Shown here: positions 47,257 to 56,573 of the stretch, one piece after another
Numbering within the stretch: position 1 is the first letter of the stretch
Layout of the letters: each line of letters begins with the position of its first letter
Assembly (NCBI RefSeq): GCF_034006335.1
Contig: NZ_JAWDIQ010000001.1
DNA length: 64,000 nt
Direction: 5' to 3' (one strand)
Source: Paracerasibacillus soli
GTDB taxonomy: Bacteria > Bacillota > Bacilli > Bacillales > Amphibacillaceae
The notes under the pieces: model-generated
The model's database searches: none
Seen by the model: the letters and a program-made list of their open reading frames with translations, nothing else
Told to the model about the DNA's origin: nothing
Made by a program: the position numbers and the translations under genes

Positions 47257-48036
47257 CTGTTTGAATTTCCTCCTGTAATGCCACAATTTCTTTTGAAGAA
47301 AGATAAGCACTTAATTTATCTTTAATAATTAGCGGAGACTCTCCATTCGTAAGTGATAGAATTCCTTCAATCATCACTTCTTTCACTTGGATTTCCTTCT
47401 TTGACTTCTCTTTTAATTTACTTGCAAATGGATGCCAAAGAACATATCCAGTAAATATCCCGAATAAAGTCGCGATAAAAGCAGCTGAAATAGCATGGCC
47501 TAATGTTGCCATATCATTTAGATCCTTCAATGCCGCAATCAATCCAATAACAGCACCTAGCACACCTAATGTTGGTGCATATGTCCCTGCTTGTGAAAAG
47601 ACTAAAGCTCCCTCTTCATGACGCCTCTCCATAGCATAGACTTTTTCATCCATCACTTCTCGAATAAAATCTGTTGAATGACCATCAATTACAAGTTGTA
47701 GTCCAATGCAAGAAATGGATCATTCACTTCCTTTAATTCCTTTTCTAATGCTAACAACCCTTCTTTTCTTGAAGTTTCCGCAAGTTTTACAAATAATATA
47801 ATGACCTCTTTTAGGTCCTGACTCTTTTTATCTGTAAATATGATTTTCAAAAAGGTCGGTATTCGCTTAATTGTATTCATAGGGAAGGAAATCATAATCG
47901 ACGCTGCCGTTCCGACAAATATAATAAGTATTGCCGCAGGATTAACTAATGCAGCCAAATCTGCACCCTTTAACACCATTCCTACCCCAACTGCAATAAG
48001 TCCAAGTATGATTCCTATAATCGATGTTTTATCCAT
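47231..48036 (-). CDS. motA: Flagellar stator protein MotA, one frameshift
   Basis: Proton-channel stator subunit, four membrane helices. MDKTSIIGIILGLIAVGVGMVLKGADLAALVNPAAILIIFVGT is close to B. subtilis MotA. After the break near 47690 (LAL|GLQLVIDGHS when one G is restored) the second frame has REVMDEKVYAMERRHEEGALVFSQAGTYAPTLGVLGAVIGLIAAL and GHAISAAFIATLFGIFTGYVLWHPF. About 268 residues. A SigD promoter lies upstream at 48186-48212. It is the MotA rather than the sodium-type MotP group by its opening sequence, though this is not certain. Confidence 0.92.
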
Positions 48037-48185
48037 AATTCTCCTCCAAATATTACTACTATTGTTGCAAACAGATCATGAGATTTGATGCTAAATTCCT
48101 ATTCTGCCTTAGTTCTTTTTACCTATAAGAAGGTTATAGAGTTTTACATAGTAATAGATTTTCAGCGTATTAGCTTATATTAGAT

Positions 48186-48212
48186 ATATCGGTTCATTAA
48201 AGCGTATCTTTA
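48186..48212 (-). promoter_or_regulatory. SigD promoter for motAB
   Basis: On the minus strand TAAA (48212-48209), 15 bases, then ACCGATAT (48193-48186), one mismatch from TAAA-N15-GCCGATAT. It lies 150 bases before motA. Confidence 0.75.
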
Positions 48213-48344
48213 AGTACAAAAATGAATCTATAAATAAAAGGATAATAAGGAATATATTCTAAATAATTGTTGTATTTCAAGCCCTACCTGCGATAGAATC
48301 ACAACAAATGATATGCATACAGTTTACTTTTCAAAAACAAAAAA

Positions 48345-48383
48345 CCATTACTTGAATGAAGACAATTCTTATCCAAGTAATGG
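48345..48383 (-). terminator. Terminator downstream of the flavodoxin gene
   Basis: CCATTACTTG pairs with CAAGTAATGG, followed on the minus strand by TTTTTTG. Confidence 0.7.
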
Positions 48384-48445
48384 AAATACATCGTAATATT
48401 AATCTATATGGATCACTTTATCCATGAGATGATATAGTAAACTAC

Positions 48446-48478
48446 AATCAAGGGGGAGTTCATACTTTCCCTACTGAC
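48446..48478. repeat. Dispersed hairpin, copy C
   Basis: CAATCAAGGGGGA and TTTCCCTACTGACT arms around a short loop, in the same pattern as the copies at 549, 59913 and 62436. It lies 35 bases past the flavodoxin stop. Confidence 0.55.
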
Positions 48479-48511
48479 TAGTATAATGGAGCTTGTACCT
48501 GATTATATGAC

Positions 48512-48967
48512 TTATTCATTCGAGCAAAATTGTAAGAGTTTATCCACAAAGTCTTCACATCTTCTCACGTCTTCATCTTTCGGTTCTAAATCTACTTTTA
48601 ACTTGAACGGTAAAAGTCTCCCTCCTAATTCATGAATTCGTTCGTAAAACAAATCAACCGCTCCACCGAAAAATTCATAAAATGTATCACCTGATCCAAA
48701 GACTGCAAATGTTTGCGATCGAATATCCACATCTTCAAGTTCTTCGTAAAAGTCTTCTACTTCATAAGGAAGACTTCCATCATCCCAGGTATATGTTCCA
48801 ATTAATACTGCATGATAATCTAGAATTTCCTCAACCGATATAGGGTCAAAGTCGAATGTTTTGACAATAACTTCTTGTCCCCTATCTTTAAGAAACGAAA
48901 TCATTGCCTCAGCCATCAACTCTGTATTTCCAGTAGTACTTGCGTATAACATAAGGTACCTTCCCAT
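48512..48967 (-). CDS. Short-chain flavodoxin
   Basis: 151 residues. An FMN-containing electron carrier that can replace ferredoxin when iron is scarce. The phosphate loop YASTTGNTELMA is at residues 8-19, with GTYTWDDGSLPYEVEDF and VFGSGDTFYEFFGGAVD as the two isoalloxazine-binding loops. It is closest in style to B. subtilis YkuN/YkuP. A good Fur box lies 58 bases upstream, supporting induction under iron limitation. It is monocistronic. Confidence 0.92.
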   Translation of the reverse strand: MGRYLMLYASTTGNTELMAEAMISFLKDRGQEVIVKTFDFDPISVEEILDYHAVLIGTYTWDDGSLPYEVEDFYEELEDVDIRSQTFAVFGSGDTFYEFFGGAVDLFYERIHELGGRLLPFKLKVDLEPKDEDVRRCEDFVDKLLQFCSNE

Positions 48968-49024
48968 TCCTCTTCCTCCGTTGCCATCTATTCTAGAAAC
49001 TATGATGTTATTTATATTCTAATT

Positions 49025-49043
49025 GATAATGAATATCATTTTC
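49025..49043. promoter_or_regulatory. Fur box upstream of the flavodoxin gene
   Basis: GATAATGAATATCATTTTC matches the 19-bp consensus GATAATGATTATCATTATC at 17 of 19 positions. Confidence 0.8.
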
Positions 49044-49084
49044 AATTGTTTTGTCCATTACGTAATAAAATCTTTCAAACCACC

Positions 49085-49115
49085 AAAAAAGCTACCCCTC
49101 TAAAAAGTGGGTAGC
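49085..49115 (-). terminator. Terminator after the pRiA4b ORF-3-like gene
   Basis: GCTACCC pairs with GGGTAGC around a loop; on the minus strand TTTTTT follows. It separates this gene from the flavodoxin promoter. Confidence 0.85.
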
Positions 49116-49212
49116 TTTTTAACTTTTTACATATTTTTATAGTAATGAACAGGAACATATATTTAGAATTTATTACCCTCCAAGCAACATAGAAAGGATA
49201 TTGATTATCTAA

Positions 49213-50289
49213 TTAGCTAGTTGAAAAGCGATAAGCACTTTCTATATCCGCGTCTTGATTTGCTATTTCAATTCCTGTATGTAATCCATTACGCATGTCC
49301 TTTAATTGCGCCATAACACCTAGCATCATTTTCGCCTCAATTTCATCTAATTGGCGTGGTGTCTGCCCCGGACTAATACTTTTGAACTGCGGCCAAGCCT
49401 TTTTTCCACGAAATGGAATATCATATAGTTTAATAAGCTCATAATCCTCTTTTAATAAGTCGATACGACTTTCATATGAAAGAAGTAAACTCCTTTGCTC
49501 CATGATTCTATCTACATTTTGCTCGATATTCTTTATTTTATCTATTGCGTCTTCAATACATTTTTCCTCTAAAAATACGAGAAGACCAAAAATGTCCTGC
49601 TCTGATCCAAGAACAGAAACATACAGTGTATCACCTGTATGCTGATCATTTACACTAAATACTTGTCGCTCGTGTAAACCTTTCCATGGTGCTGACGCAT
49701 GTAGTTCTTTTGCTTTTATAAAAAGTTGTTTCCAGTACCATGCACTATTATCCTTTACCTCACCAACCAAATATGTTAGCTCGGTTGCTATTCTTTCATT
49801 AATAATTTTAACTAGGCATTTCGACTCATATGCTGAAATATCAGTAAAATTAGTATACTTCGATTCTATATTTTTTACACTCGTGCAAATGGGATAAAGC
49901 ACACCTTTTTCCGGCCTGATAATCTTTTCTAGAACAATTTCATACTCTATACCATTTTCTGCATCGTCTACATATATAACACGATCTTTTATTGTCTTTA
50001 ACCAGTCCGATAACTTTACATCTTTTTCATCATATTTAATAAAAGAGTGGTGGAGAATCTCCTTTTTCTTCTTTCCAACCTTATGTTTAGGTGTTATCTC
50101 TACATTTTTAATTCGATTACCACCCGTTCTATAAACAAGGAAACTACGCATTTGATGGTGACTTTTCCAATCAAAAGCAATTTGTAGTATTTCATAAAGT
50201 TCATGAAATGTCGCATTACTATCTAATTCGATTTTACGCCAAACTGATGAACTAACATCACGTAAACCAATTTTGATTTCATAGATCAT
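49213..50289 (-). CDS. Plasmid pRiA4b ORF-3 family protein
   Basis: 358 residues. The N-terminal domain (YEIKIGLRDVSSSVWRKIELDSNATFHELYEILQIAFDWKSHHQMRSF) is the pRiA4b ORF-3 fold, with KLSDWLKTIKDRVIYVDDAENGIEYEI completing it. The C-terminal 220 residues are a separate region (HASAPWKGLHERQVFSVNDQHTGDTLYVSVLGSEQDIFGLLVF) also seen in other Firmicute proteins of unknown function. The family name comes from a plasmid ORF; it is not itself evidence of a plasmid here. It has GGAGGTG upstream and its own terminator. Confidence 0.8.
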   Translation of the reverse strand: MIYEIKIGLRDVSSSVWRKIELDSNATFHELYEILQIAFDWKSHHQMRSFLVYRTGGNRIKNVEITPKHKVGKKKKEILHHSFIKYDEKDVKLSDWLKTIKDRVIYVDDAENGIEYEIVLEKIIRPEKGVLYPICTSVKNIESKYTNFTDISAYESKCLVKIINERIATELTYLVGEVKDNSAWYWKQLFIKAKELHASAPWKGLHERQVFSVNDQHTGDTLYVSVLGSEQDIFGLLVFLEEKCIEDAIDKIKNIEQNVDRIMEQRSLLLSYESRIDLLKEDYELIKLYDIPFRGKKAWPQFKSISPGQTPRQLDEIEAKMMLGVMAQLKDMRNGLHTGIEIANQDADIESAYRFSTS

Positions 50290-50658
50290 GATGTCACCTC
50301 CTATTGTTCCAGTTTAACATAGCAATATTTCATTTACTATGGGACAAGTTTACTATATATTTACATTTTAGTTACAAAGTTTTTAAGTTTCTTACGCTAT
50401 TTAATAGTAAAAACACGAAAAAATAGCAAAAAACTTCCATACCTGGTGGATGATTTGCAAATTATTGTTCACCCAAATTTCCTATCACTATAGATCATTT
50501 ATTTACTTATTTCCCGTCAATTTCACTCATTTCCCAATGTTACGCTTATAGGAATCATTTGTTTTTAACTATTTCATGCTATAATGGTCATATTACTTTT
50601 CACGTGTGGATGAAGATAGCCATATTATTTAAATGGCTCGAAAATAGAGGAGGATATC
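50290..50658. other. Intergenic region without visible gene
   Basis: AT-rich spacer between two divergent genes. It must hold their promoters, but no distinctive operator, hairpin or small ORF with a ribosome site stood out. Confidence 0.6.
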
Positions 50659-51522
50659 ATGATAGAAGCAGGTTTAATTTACCCTATGAAAGTCAATCGA
50701 AAAATTGATACTGGTTACGTATTGGAAAAGGATTCGCAAGAGGTATTATTGCACCACAATGAAGTAACAGTAGAACTAAACGTAGATGAGGAAGTTACCG
50801 TTTTTGTTTATCAAGATAAAAAAGGGAATCTTTGCGGGACAACCGTTTTGCCAAAGGCTACTAAAAATACATATGGGTGGGCCACAGTCCAAAAGGTAAT
50901 ACCTAACTTAGGGGTGTTCGTGTCATTTGAAACAACTACTGAAGTACTTGTTTCTAAAGACACCCTTCCGCTATATGAACATGTATGGCCACAAGAAGAG
51001 GATCATTTGTATATTACACTAACTACTGACAAAAGAAACCGTCTTTTAGGTGTACCAGCAACAGAAGGTGTCATAGAACAAATAAGGGAATGGGCCCCGA
51101 ATGATTATTTAAATCAACATGTAAAAGGTTGGGTGTACCATACAAGTAGGGAAGGTTCTGCCATTATTACAGATGAGGATTACCGCGGTTTTGTCCATCA
51201 TACGGAAAGAAAGGACGAACCTCGGTTGGGAGAACAAATTGATGGTAGGGTGATTGATGTAAAAGAAGATGGTACAATAAATATTTCTTTACGACCATTA
51301 AAACAACATAGTATGCTGGAAGACGCTGATATCATATTGGAACATTTACAAAACCATGGTGGAAAAATCCCGTTTACAGACCGCAGTGATCCGGAAGAAA
51401 TTCGCGCTACATTTCAAATTAGTAAGTCTGCATTTAAACGAGCGCTTGGCAAATTAATGAAAGAAGGAAAAGTAAAGCAACAAGATGGTATGACTCATCT
51501 TGTATTAAAAGACATGGAATAA
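50659..51522 (+). CDS. cvfB: CvfB-type S1 RNA-binding protein (YitL)
   Basis: 287 residues. Three S1-like barrels and a C-terminal winged helix, the CvfB order: LLHHNEVTVELNVDEEVTVFVYQDKKGNL, GWATVQKVIPNLGVFVSF, RGFVHHTERKDEPRLGEQIDGRVIDVKEDGTINISLRP, then ATFQISKSAFKRALGKLMKEGKV. In staphylococci CvfB binds RNA and affects virulence gene expression; in Bacillus its role is unclear. GGAGGATATC precedes the ATG. Followed by a terminator. Confidence 0.9.
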   Translation: MIEAGLIYPMKVNRKIDTGYVLEKDSQEVLLHHNEVTVELNVDEEVTVFVYQDKKGNLCGTTVLPKATKNTYGWATVQKVIPNLGVFVSFETTTEVLVSKDTLPLYEHVWPQEEDHLYITLTTDKRNRLLGVPATEGVIEQIREWAPNDYLNQHVKGWVYHTSREGSAIITDEDYRGFVHHTERKDEPRLGEQIDGRVIDVKEDGTINISLRPLKQHSMLEDADIILEHLQNHGGKIPFTDRSDPEEIRATFQISKSAFKRALGKLMKEGKVKQQDGMTHLVLKDME

Positions 51523-51527
51523 ATAGT

Positions 51528-51566
51528 AAAAAACCTACTCCCTGTAAACAAGGAATAGGTTTTTTC
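51528..51566. terminator. Terminator between cvfB and the SRPBCC gene
   Basis: AAAACCTACTCC pairs with GGAATAGGTTTT (small mismatch), with T6 on the plus strand; it also fits the convergent gene on the minus strand. Confidence 0.8.
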
Positions 51567-51573
51567 TTATATT

Positions 51574-52029
51574 TTAAGCTTTAGCTGTTTCAACTTCGAT
51601 AATTTTGTTACCAACTGCTTCTGTTAGCTCTTGTGCAGTTTTTGGAACGAATGTTTTAAGAACAGCATTAATCATTGGTCCCATCATACCTTTTGCAGTG
51701 ATATCAAGGTTACCAGTCATTTTTGTTTGTGTATCAGAGATTGCTTCTGCCTCGAAGTAACCATCACCTGCAAAGTTATCACTAATACCTTTAAGGTCAA
51801 ATGTTACAGTAGTTGGTTCAATCCAGTCTTTAATGTCAATTTGAAGGTGAACTGTTTTTTGCATAATACCAATGTCACCTTTAAATTTCCAAGTAGATCT
51901 TTTATCATTAATAATCTCATGTTCAATATAACCTGGTACGAGTGGAGCCCACTTGTCCATATCACTTACAAAATCCCAAATACGATTAATTGGTAAGTCT
52001 AATACCATTTCATGTGTTCCTGCTGGCAT
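51574..52029 (-). CDS. SRPBCC/CoxG-like protein
   Basis: 151 residues of the START-like SRPBCC superfamily, close to the CoxG/polyketide-cyclase group: GTHEMVLDLPINRIWDFVSDMDKWAPLVPGYIEHEI, FKGDIGIMQKTVHLQIDI and a C-terminal helix VLKTFVPKTAQELTEAVGNKIIE. Such folds bind hydrophobic ligands. It starts 95 bases after the KstD-like gene on the same strand, so the two are probably cotranscribed, which suggests a part in handling a hydrophobic substrate such as a steroid. That is inference. Confidence 0.82.
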   Translation of the reverse strand: MPAGTHEMVLDLPINRIWDFVSDMDKWAPLVPGYIEHEIINDKRSTWKFKGDIGIMQKTVHLQIDIKDWIEPTTVTFDLKGISDNFAGDGYFEAEAISDTQTKMTGNLDITAKGMMGPMINAVLKTFVPKTAQELTEAVGNKIIEVETAKA

Positions 52030-52123
52030 TGTAAATTCCCCCTCATTTAATTAAAAATATATTGTTAGAAGGGTATTTCAACTTCATTATTATATCCAAG
52101 TTGAAATACCACCATTATTATTT

Positions 52124-53794
52124 TTATAGTACTACTTTTTCTTCAGTACTAACTTCTCTATCTGCTTCTTTACCAAGAGACTGACCTGCTAAATAACCGA
52201 ATGTTAGAGCTGGCCCAATTGTACCACCTGCACCTGGATATGCTGGTCCTAAAACTCCCATTGCAGCATTTCCTGCAGCATACAAACCAGGTATAACATT
52301 CCCATGTGAACTTATAACTTGTCCATTTTCATTAATACGTGGTCCGCCATTTGTTCCTAATGCACCGCTATATAATGGTAGTGCATAAAATGGAGCAGTT
52401 TCAACTGGTCCAATATTTGCTTCTGGACCTTTAAAGCCACCAAGCATTTTTTCAAAGAATAATGTACCACGGTGGAAGTCAGGGTCTTCAAGATTTTCTG
52501 CGTTTTTATTGAAGCGTGCTACAGTTGCTTCTAAACCGTCCGGGTCCACACCAATTTTTTCGGCTAATTCACGAATTGTTTCAGCTTGTGGCACCCATTC
52601 TGGTGCATCTTCGCCTGGTGCTAATGTTAAGATTAATTTTTCATCTTTTAATGTTTTATCAAAAATTAACCATACAGGTGCTTCGTTTGGTAATGATTGT
52701 GTTACTGTATCAAATGTATAGAATGATTTCGGCATATCCATATACGTAGCACCTTCATTAACAAAACGTTTACCATGTTTGTTTACGATAATGGAGTGAG
52801 CAAGTCCACGTCCACTTCCTGTTTGGTTAAATACATGGCCTTGATACTCAATTGTTGGGTCAACCATTGCTGGTGACCACCATGCCTCACCCATGTTTGC
52901 AAGTGCAGCACCGGCTTCCATTGCCATGATTAATCCATCACCTTCATTACCAGGAGGTGACATTGGGTGTGTTACTTCACCTTTTAGGAAAGAACGAACT
53001 AATTGTTTATTCCATTCGAATCCACCAGTTGCAATCATAACACCTTTACGAGCAGCAAAGTAAACATCAGCACCGTCATGTTCTGCGCGGATACCTACTA
53101 CTTCACCTTTATCATTTTTCACAAGTTCACGACCTGGAGTTTCTGTTCTAATTTCAATTCCACGGTCTAAACAAGCTTTTAGCAATCCACCAATAAGCGC
53201 ACGGCCCATTGTTGTAATATTATTACCCATACGTTCAGCGATTAAGTTAAAATCAGCTTTCGTTGGATCACCTGCTCCACCTTCTTCAAGTGTTAGCGGT
53301 GGAAAAATTGGATGGCGTCGAATATGATCAGCCCATTCCCCAACTTCACTTAATTCAAATGGAAGTGGGTCTAATGAACGTCCTTCATTTTTACCACCAG
53401 GAATATTTGCATAATAGTCACCATAGAAACGCGGTACCTTAAAGCGTACAGGTGTATTTTCATGTAGGTAATCAATCATTTTAGAACCTTGTTCAATATA
53501 TACATCAATTAGTGCTGGGTCTGGTTCTTTCCCCATCATTAAATGATTTAAATATGTTTTAGCTTCTTCTTTTGAATCCTCAATTCCTATTTCTTTCATA
53601 TAGCGGTTCATTGGAATCCAAGGAATCCCTCCGGAGAATGCTGTTGTACCACCGATTTGATCAGCCTTTTCAATAACAATTACTTTTGCACCTTGATCAT
53701 GTGCAAGTATTGCGGATGTTAGTGCTGCACCACCACTACCAACTACAACAACATCTGTTTCTACATCCCACTTTATTTCTCTGTTTGTCAACAT
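52124..53794 (-). CDS. KstD-like FAD-dependent dehydrogenase
   Basis: 556 residues from ATG 53794 (GGAGG nine bases upstream). N-terminal FAD motif VVVVGSGGAALTSAILAHDQGAKVIVIEKADQIGGTTAFSGGIPWIPMN, a second mixed alpha/beta domain, and the C-terminal GLYAAGNAAMGVLGPAYPGAGGTIGPALTFGYLAGQ typical of 3-ketosteroid delta-1-dehydrogenases and related flavoproteins. It could act on steroids or other cyclic enones; the exact substrate cannot be read from the sequence. A TetR regulator is divergent 213 bases away and an SRPBCC partner follows. Confidence 0.85.
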   Translation of the reverse strand: MLTNREIKWDVETDVVVVGSGGAALTSAILAHDQGAKVIVIEKADQIGGTTAFSGGIPWIPMNRYMKEIGIEDSKEEAKTYLNHLMMGKEPDPALIDVYIEQGSKMIDYLHENTPVRFKVPRFYGDYYANIPGGKNEGRSLDPLPFELSEVGEWADHIRRHPIFPPLTLEEGGAGDPTKADFNLIAERMGNNITTMGRALIGGLLKACLDRGIEIRTETPGRELVKNDKGEVVGIRAEHDGADVYFAARKGVMIATGGFEWNKQLVRSFLKGEVTHPMSPPGNEGDGLIMAMEAGAALANMGEAWWSPAMVDPTIEYQGHVFNQTGSGRGLAHSIIVNKHGKRFVNEGATYMDMPKSFYTFDTVTQSLPNEAPVWLIFDKTLKDEKLILTLAPGEDAPEWVPQAETIRELAEKIGVDPDGLEATVARFNKNAENLEDPDFHRGTLFFEKMLGGFKGPEANIGPVETAPFYALPLYSGALGTNGGPRINENGQVISSHGNVIPGLYAAGNAAMGVLGPAYPGAGGTIGPALTFGYLAGQSLGKEADREVSTEEKVVL

Positions 53795-54007
53795 AATTTC
53801 CCCTCCATTCATCTTTACCGCTTTTATTTTTACGCGAATACCCTCTATGTAAAAATAAAAAGACTTTATTGACATCAAATTGTCATATATAATGATACTA
53901 CTAGCAATTTTTTTCTCAATACACATCTTTAGTCATTGTGTTGTATTATAGGTAATTTGTAATAATTTGTTTATAAAGCGATCATTAAATAGACAGGAGT
54001 ATGAATA

Positions 54008-54633
54008 ATGTCGAATAAAGTCGACCCGCGTGTCAAAAGAACGAAAAAATTATTTGAGAATGCATTATTAGATTTAATGACGGAAAAGGAATTGAAAAAA
54101 TTAGTGTTCAGGAGATTGCTGCTAAGTCAACATTAAATCGCGCAACGTTTTATTTACACTATTATGATAAGTATGAACTACTTACCGACTTCTTGGATAA
54201 TGAGATAGAGGATTTAAAAAACAGCTTAAAAGTATGTCCGATGGAGTTTCAATATCAGTATGACTTACCACATCCATCTCTCATCAGACTTTTTGAACAA
54301 ATGATGAGGAAAGAAAAGTTTTACAAGATTATGTTAGCAGAAAAGAAGATTCCTTATTTTATAGATCGGGTAATGGATATTCTTGAAGCCTATGCCAAAA
54401 GTGGGATTGCGTATTTAGCAAATGACGGAGTAAAGTTTAATACCCCAATCGAAATTCGTATTCCCTATATTACAAATGCGTATTTGGGCGTAATGATATG
54501 GTGGTTAAAGAGTGACATGCCTTATACACCTACATATATGGCGAAACAGTTAACCATTATTTCAACAGTAGGCTCCTTTGAAAAAAATCCCTTTTTACAA
54601 AAGGAAGCGAATACAAGCCAAACCATATCTTAA
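54008..54633 (+). CDS. TetR/AcrR-family regulator, one frameshift
   Basis: The start is ATG 54008 with GGAG eight bases upstream. The helix-turn-helix VKRTKKLFENALLDLMTEKELKK breaks near 54105, where an A6 run one base short hides ISVQEIAAKSTLNRATFYLHYYDKYELL; with one A restored the domain is complete. The ligand domain follows in frame (PSLIRLFEQMMRKEKFYKIML, NAYLGVMIWWLKSDMPYTPTYMAKQL), similar to the DhaS/TetR_C_7 type. About 208 residues. It is divergent from the KstD-like gene and probably regulates it. Confidence 0.84.
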
Positions 54634-54645
54634 TATATAATAAAA

Positions 54646-54688
54646 TGGGAGTATGCAATTTAATTAAAAAGTAATTGGCACACTCCCA
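54646..54688. terminator. Long hairpin between tetR and mgtE
   Basis: TGGGAGT and ACTCCCA arms, with ATGCAATT/AATTGGCA pairing imperfectly inside. It probably ends the convergent tetR (+) and mgtE (-) transcripts, though no U-run is obvious. Confidence 0.5.
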
Positions 54689-54773
54689 AATCTATTTCTA
54701 CTATATAAATAATCATCTATTCCCACGACTATCACGCAATCAGACATCTCCTTGATGCAGAAATTTGCAGATA

Positions 54774-56135
54774 CTATAAATAATCTAATAATGCCGTAGC
54801 AATAGAGAAATAAATAAATAAACCTAAAATATCATTAACCGTCGTAATAAATGGACCTGAAGCAATGGCCGGGTCAAGTTTTAATTTATTTGTTAATAAT
54901 GGGATAACAACACCAACCACAGCAGAAATACTTAGTGTACATAACAAGGATACTCCAACAATAACAGCGAGTATCCACTGCTTATATAACAAAATAATAA
55001 GTATCGTTATAGATATGAGGCACATGACACCTAAAATAAAGCCAATTCCAAATTCTCGACGAATAATTCTACCAATATTCTCTCTTCGAATATGACCCAG
55101 CGTTAGACCCCTAACAGCAACGGCTAATGACTGCGTTCCTGCATTACCAGCTGAGTCCATGATAAGCGGAATAAAGGCACCAAGTAAGACAACTTGTTCC
55201 AACGTTTCTTCAAAACTATTCACAATACCTGCTGTAACTAATCCTAAAAACATTAGGGCGATAATCCACGGTGAACGTGCTCTTGCAGCCTTAAATGTAG
55301 ATAATTCCATATCTATTCCGTCTTTAACTGCAGAAATCTCTCCGAAGTCCTCAGTCGTTTCATCCTCTAAAATATCCATGACATCATCAACAGTTACAAT
55401 TCCAAGCAAATTTTGCTCTTTTGATATAACGGGTACTGCTAGTAAGTCATATTTTTGAATTACACGTCCTACCTTTTCTTGGTCCATATCTTCTATAACA
55501 GAAACAACTTGTGTACTCATCATATTACCTACCACTTCATCTGGCTGAGCGGTGATTAAATCACGTAATGACACAACTCCTACTAATCTATCTTCATCAT
55601 CCACAACATATAAATAATAAATAATTTCTGCGTCGATTGCTTCTTCACGGAGATGCTCAATTACTAGTTCGGCAGTTTCATACGTTTTAATGCGTAATAA
55701 TTCCTTCGTCATAATGGAACCAGCCGTTTCCTCTTTATACGAAAGCAAGGTTCTAATTTTATCTGCCTTTTCCTTTTTCATCCTACGCAAAATATCTTCT
55801 CGTCTATCTTTTTTTATTTCTAATAAAAAAGATACAACATTATCTGTAAACATATAGTCAAGCATTTGCGAAGCGAATATTTCATTTACTTCTTGAACAA
55901 TCGTAAATTGTACTTCCTTCTTTAATCCACTAAAAATCCCTGCAAATTCTTTCGGTGATAAATAATTGTAGGTTCGTTTTCGAAGTAATTCATTCATTAA
56001 TTGGAAAATATCTTGTTGATCAGATGGATGCAGTGCCAAATATAATGCCCTAAATTCCATCATATCTTCACTTCGTAAAGCTTCCAATACACTTTTTGTA
56101 TATTCTTGACGTGTTTTATTATTTAATTTAACCAC
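54774..56135 (-). CDS. mgtE: MgtE magnesium transporter
   Basis: A magnesium channel of 453 residues. An N-terminal helical domain (SEDMMEFRALYLALHPSDQQDIFQLM), two CBS domains (AGSIMTKELLRIKTYETAELVIEHL and VGNMMSTQVVSVIEDMDQEKVGRVIQKYDLLAVPVI) and five membrane helices with the pore-side motif PLIMDSAGNAGTQSLAVAVRGL. The start is taken at GTG 56135 (VKLNNKTRQEY) with GGAGGAG seven bases before it; the in-frame extension to 56183 is unlikely. No M-box riboswitch was recognised in the short space before it. Confidence 0.92.
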   Translation of the reverse strand: MVKLNNKTRQEYTKSVLEALRSEDMMEFRALYLALHPSDQQDIFQLMNELLRKRTYNYLSPKEFAGIFSGLKKEVQFTIVQEVNEIFASQMLDYMFTDNVVSFLLEIKKDRREDILRRMKKEKADKIRTLLSYKEETAGSIMTKELLRIKTYETAELVIEHLREEAIDAEIIYYLYVVDDEDRLVGVVSLRDLITAQPDEVVGNMMSTQVVSVIEDMDQEKVGRVIQKYDLLAVPVISKEQNLLGIVTVDDVMDILEDETTEDFGEISAVKDGIDMELSTFKAARARSPWIIALMFLGLVTAGIVNSFEETLEQVVLLGAFIPLIMDSAGNAGTQSLAVAVRGLTLGHIRRENIGRIIRREFGIGFILGVMCLISITILIILLYKQWILAVIVGVSLLCTLSISAVVGVVIPLLTNKLKLDPAIASGPFITTVNDILGLFIYFSIATALLDYL

Positions 56136-56261
56136 AAAAAATCTCCTCCTCTTCCTCCCATCATTTGTTTGGTAAAGGAGCATGACAATTTAAATATGCT
56201 CACTGCTTCAATATACCCTATTTCTATGCAAAACGATAGGGGAGTGACAATTTTGTCATAA

Positions 56262-56300
56262 GAAAAAGTGAGAATAGTCCATTCGGAACACTATCCTCAC
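56262..56300 (-). terminator. Terminator after the yjfB-like gene
   Basis: GTGAGGATAGTGTTCC and GGACTATTCTCAC form a long stem, followed on the minus strand by TTTTTC. Confidence 0.85.
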
Positions 56301-56308
56301 TTATCTAA

Positions 56309-56521
56309 TTAACCTTTCATATCAATATGTGTACCTAAATGCGGTTGTGCGGCATGTTGCAATGCTTTGACACTAGCTTCTGTGCCAGAGCTACTTAACA
56401 TTTCTTGAACAAACGCACCATTTTCAGTTGCTTGATCCATTACTTTTCGCATAATAGAAACAGAAGCCTGTTGCTGTACCTTACTTTGACTGAATGCCAT
56501 TGACAGTGCTGCGATATCCAT
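56309..56521 (-). CDS. yjfB: YjfB-family putative motility protein
   Basis: 70 residues: MDIAALSMAFSQSKVQQQASVSIMRKVMDQATENG, the conserved YjfB opening, and a C-terminus GTHIDMKG. The family is found in flagellated Firmicutes and is annotated as a putative motility protein; its mechanism is unknown. A SigD-like promoter at 56547-56573 supports coexpression with flagellar genes. It has its own terminator and is unrelated to mgtE next door. Confidence 0.85.
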   Translation of the reverse strand: MDIAALSMAFSQSKVQQQASVSIMRKVMDQATENGAFVQEMLSSSGTEASVKALQHAAQPHLGTHIDMKG

Positions 56522-56546
56522 TTTGTAACACCACCTTCATCATCTA

Positions 56547-56573
56547 TTATCGGTTAAATATGGAAATTGTTGA
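56547..56573 (-). promoter_or_regulatory. SigD-like promoter for yjfB
   Basis: On the minus strand TCAA, 15 bases, ACCGATAA: one mismatch in the -35 and two in the -10 from TAAA-N15-GCCGATAT. It lies about 25 bases before the yjfB start. Confidence 0.55.

Noticed and set aside
27443..48036. Region of many broken genes read as a decaying genomic island
   Set aside because: The breaks are single-base, often at homopolymers, and affect motA and motB as much as accessory genes; base composition does not change.
49213..50289. Plasmid or transposon origin suggested by the name pRiA4b ORF-3
   Set aside because: The family is common in chromosomes; no transposase, inverted repeats or replication genes flank it.
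56136..56261. An M-box magnesium riboswitch before mgtE
   Set aside because: The space before mgtE is short, is bounded by the yjfB terminator, and none of the conserved M-box stems could be recognised.
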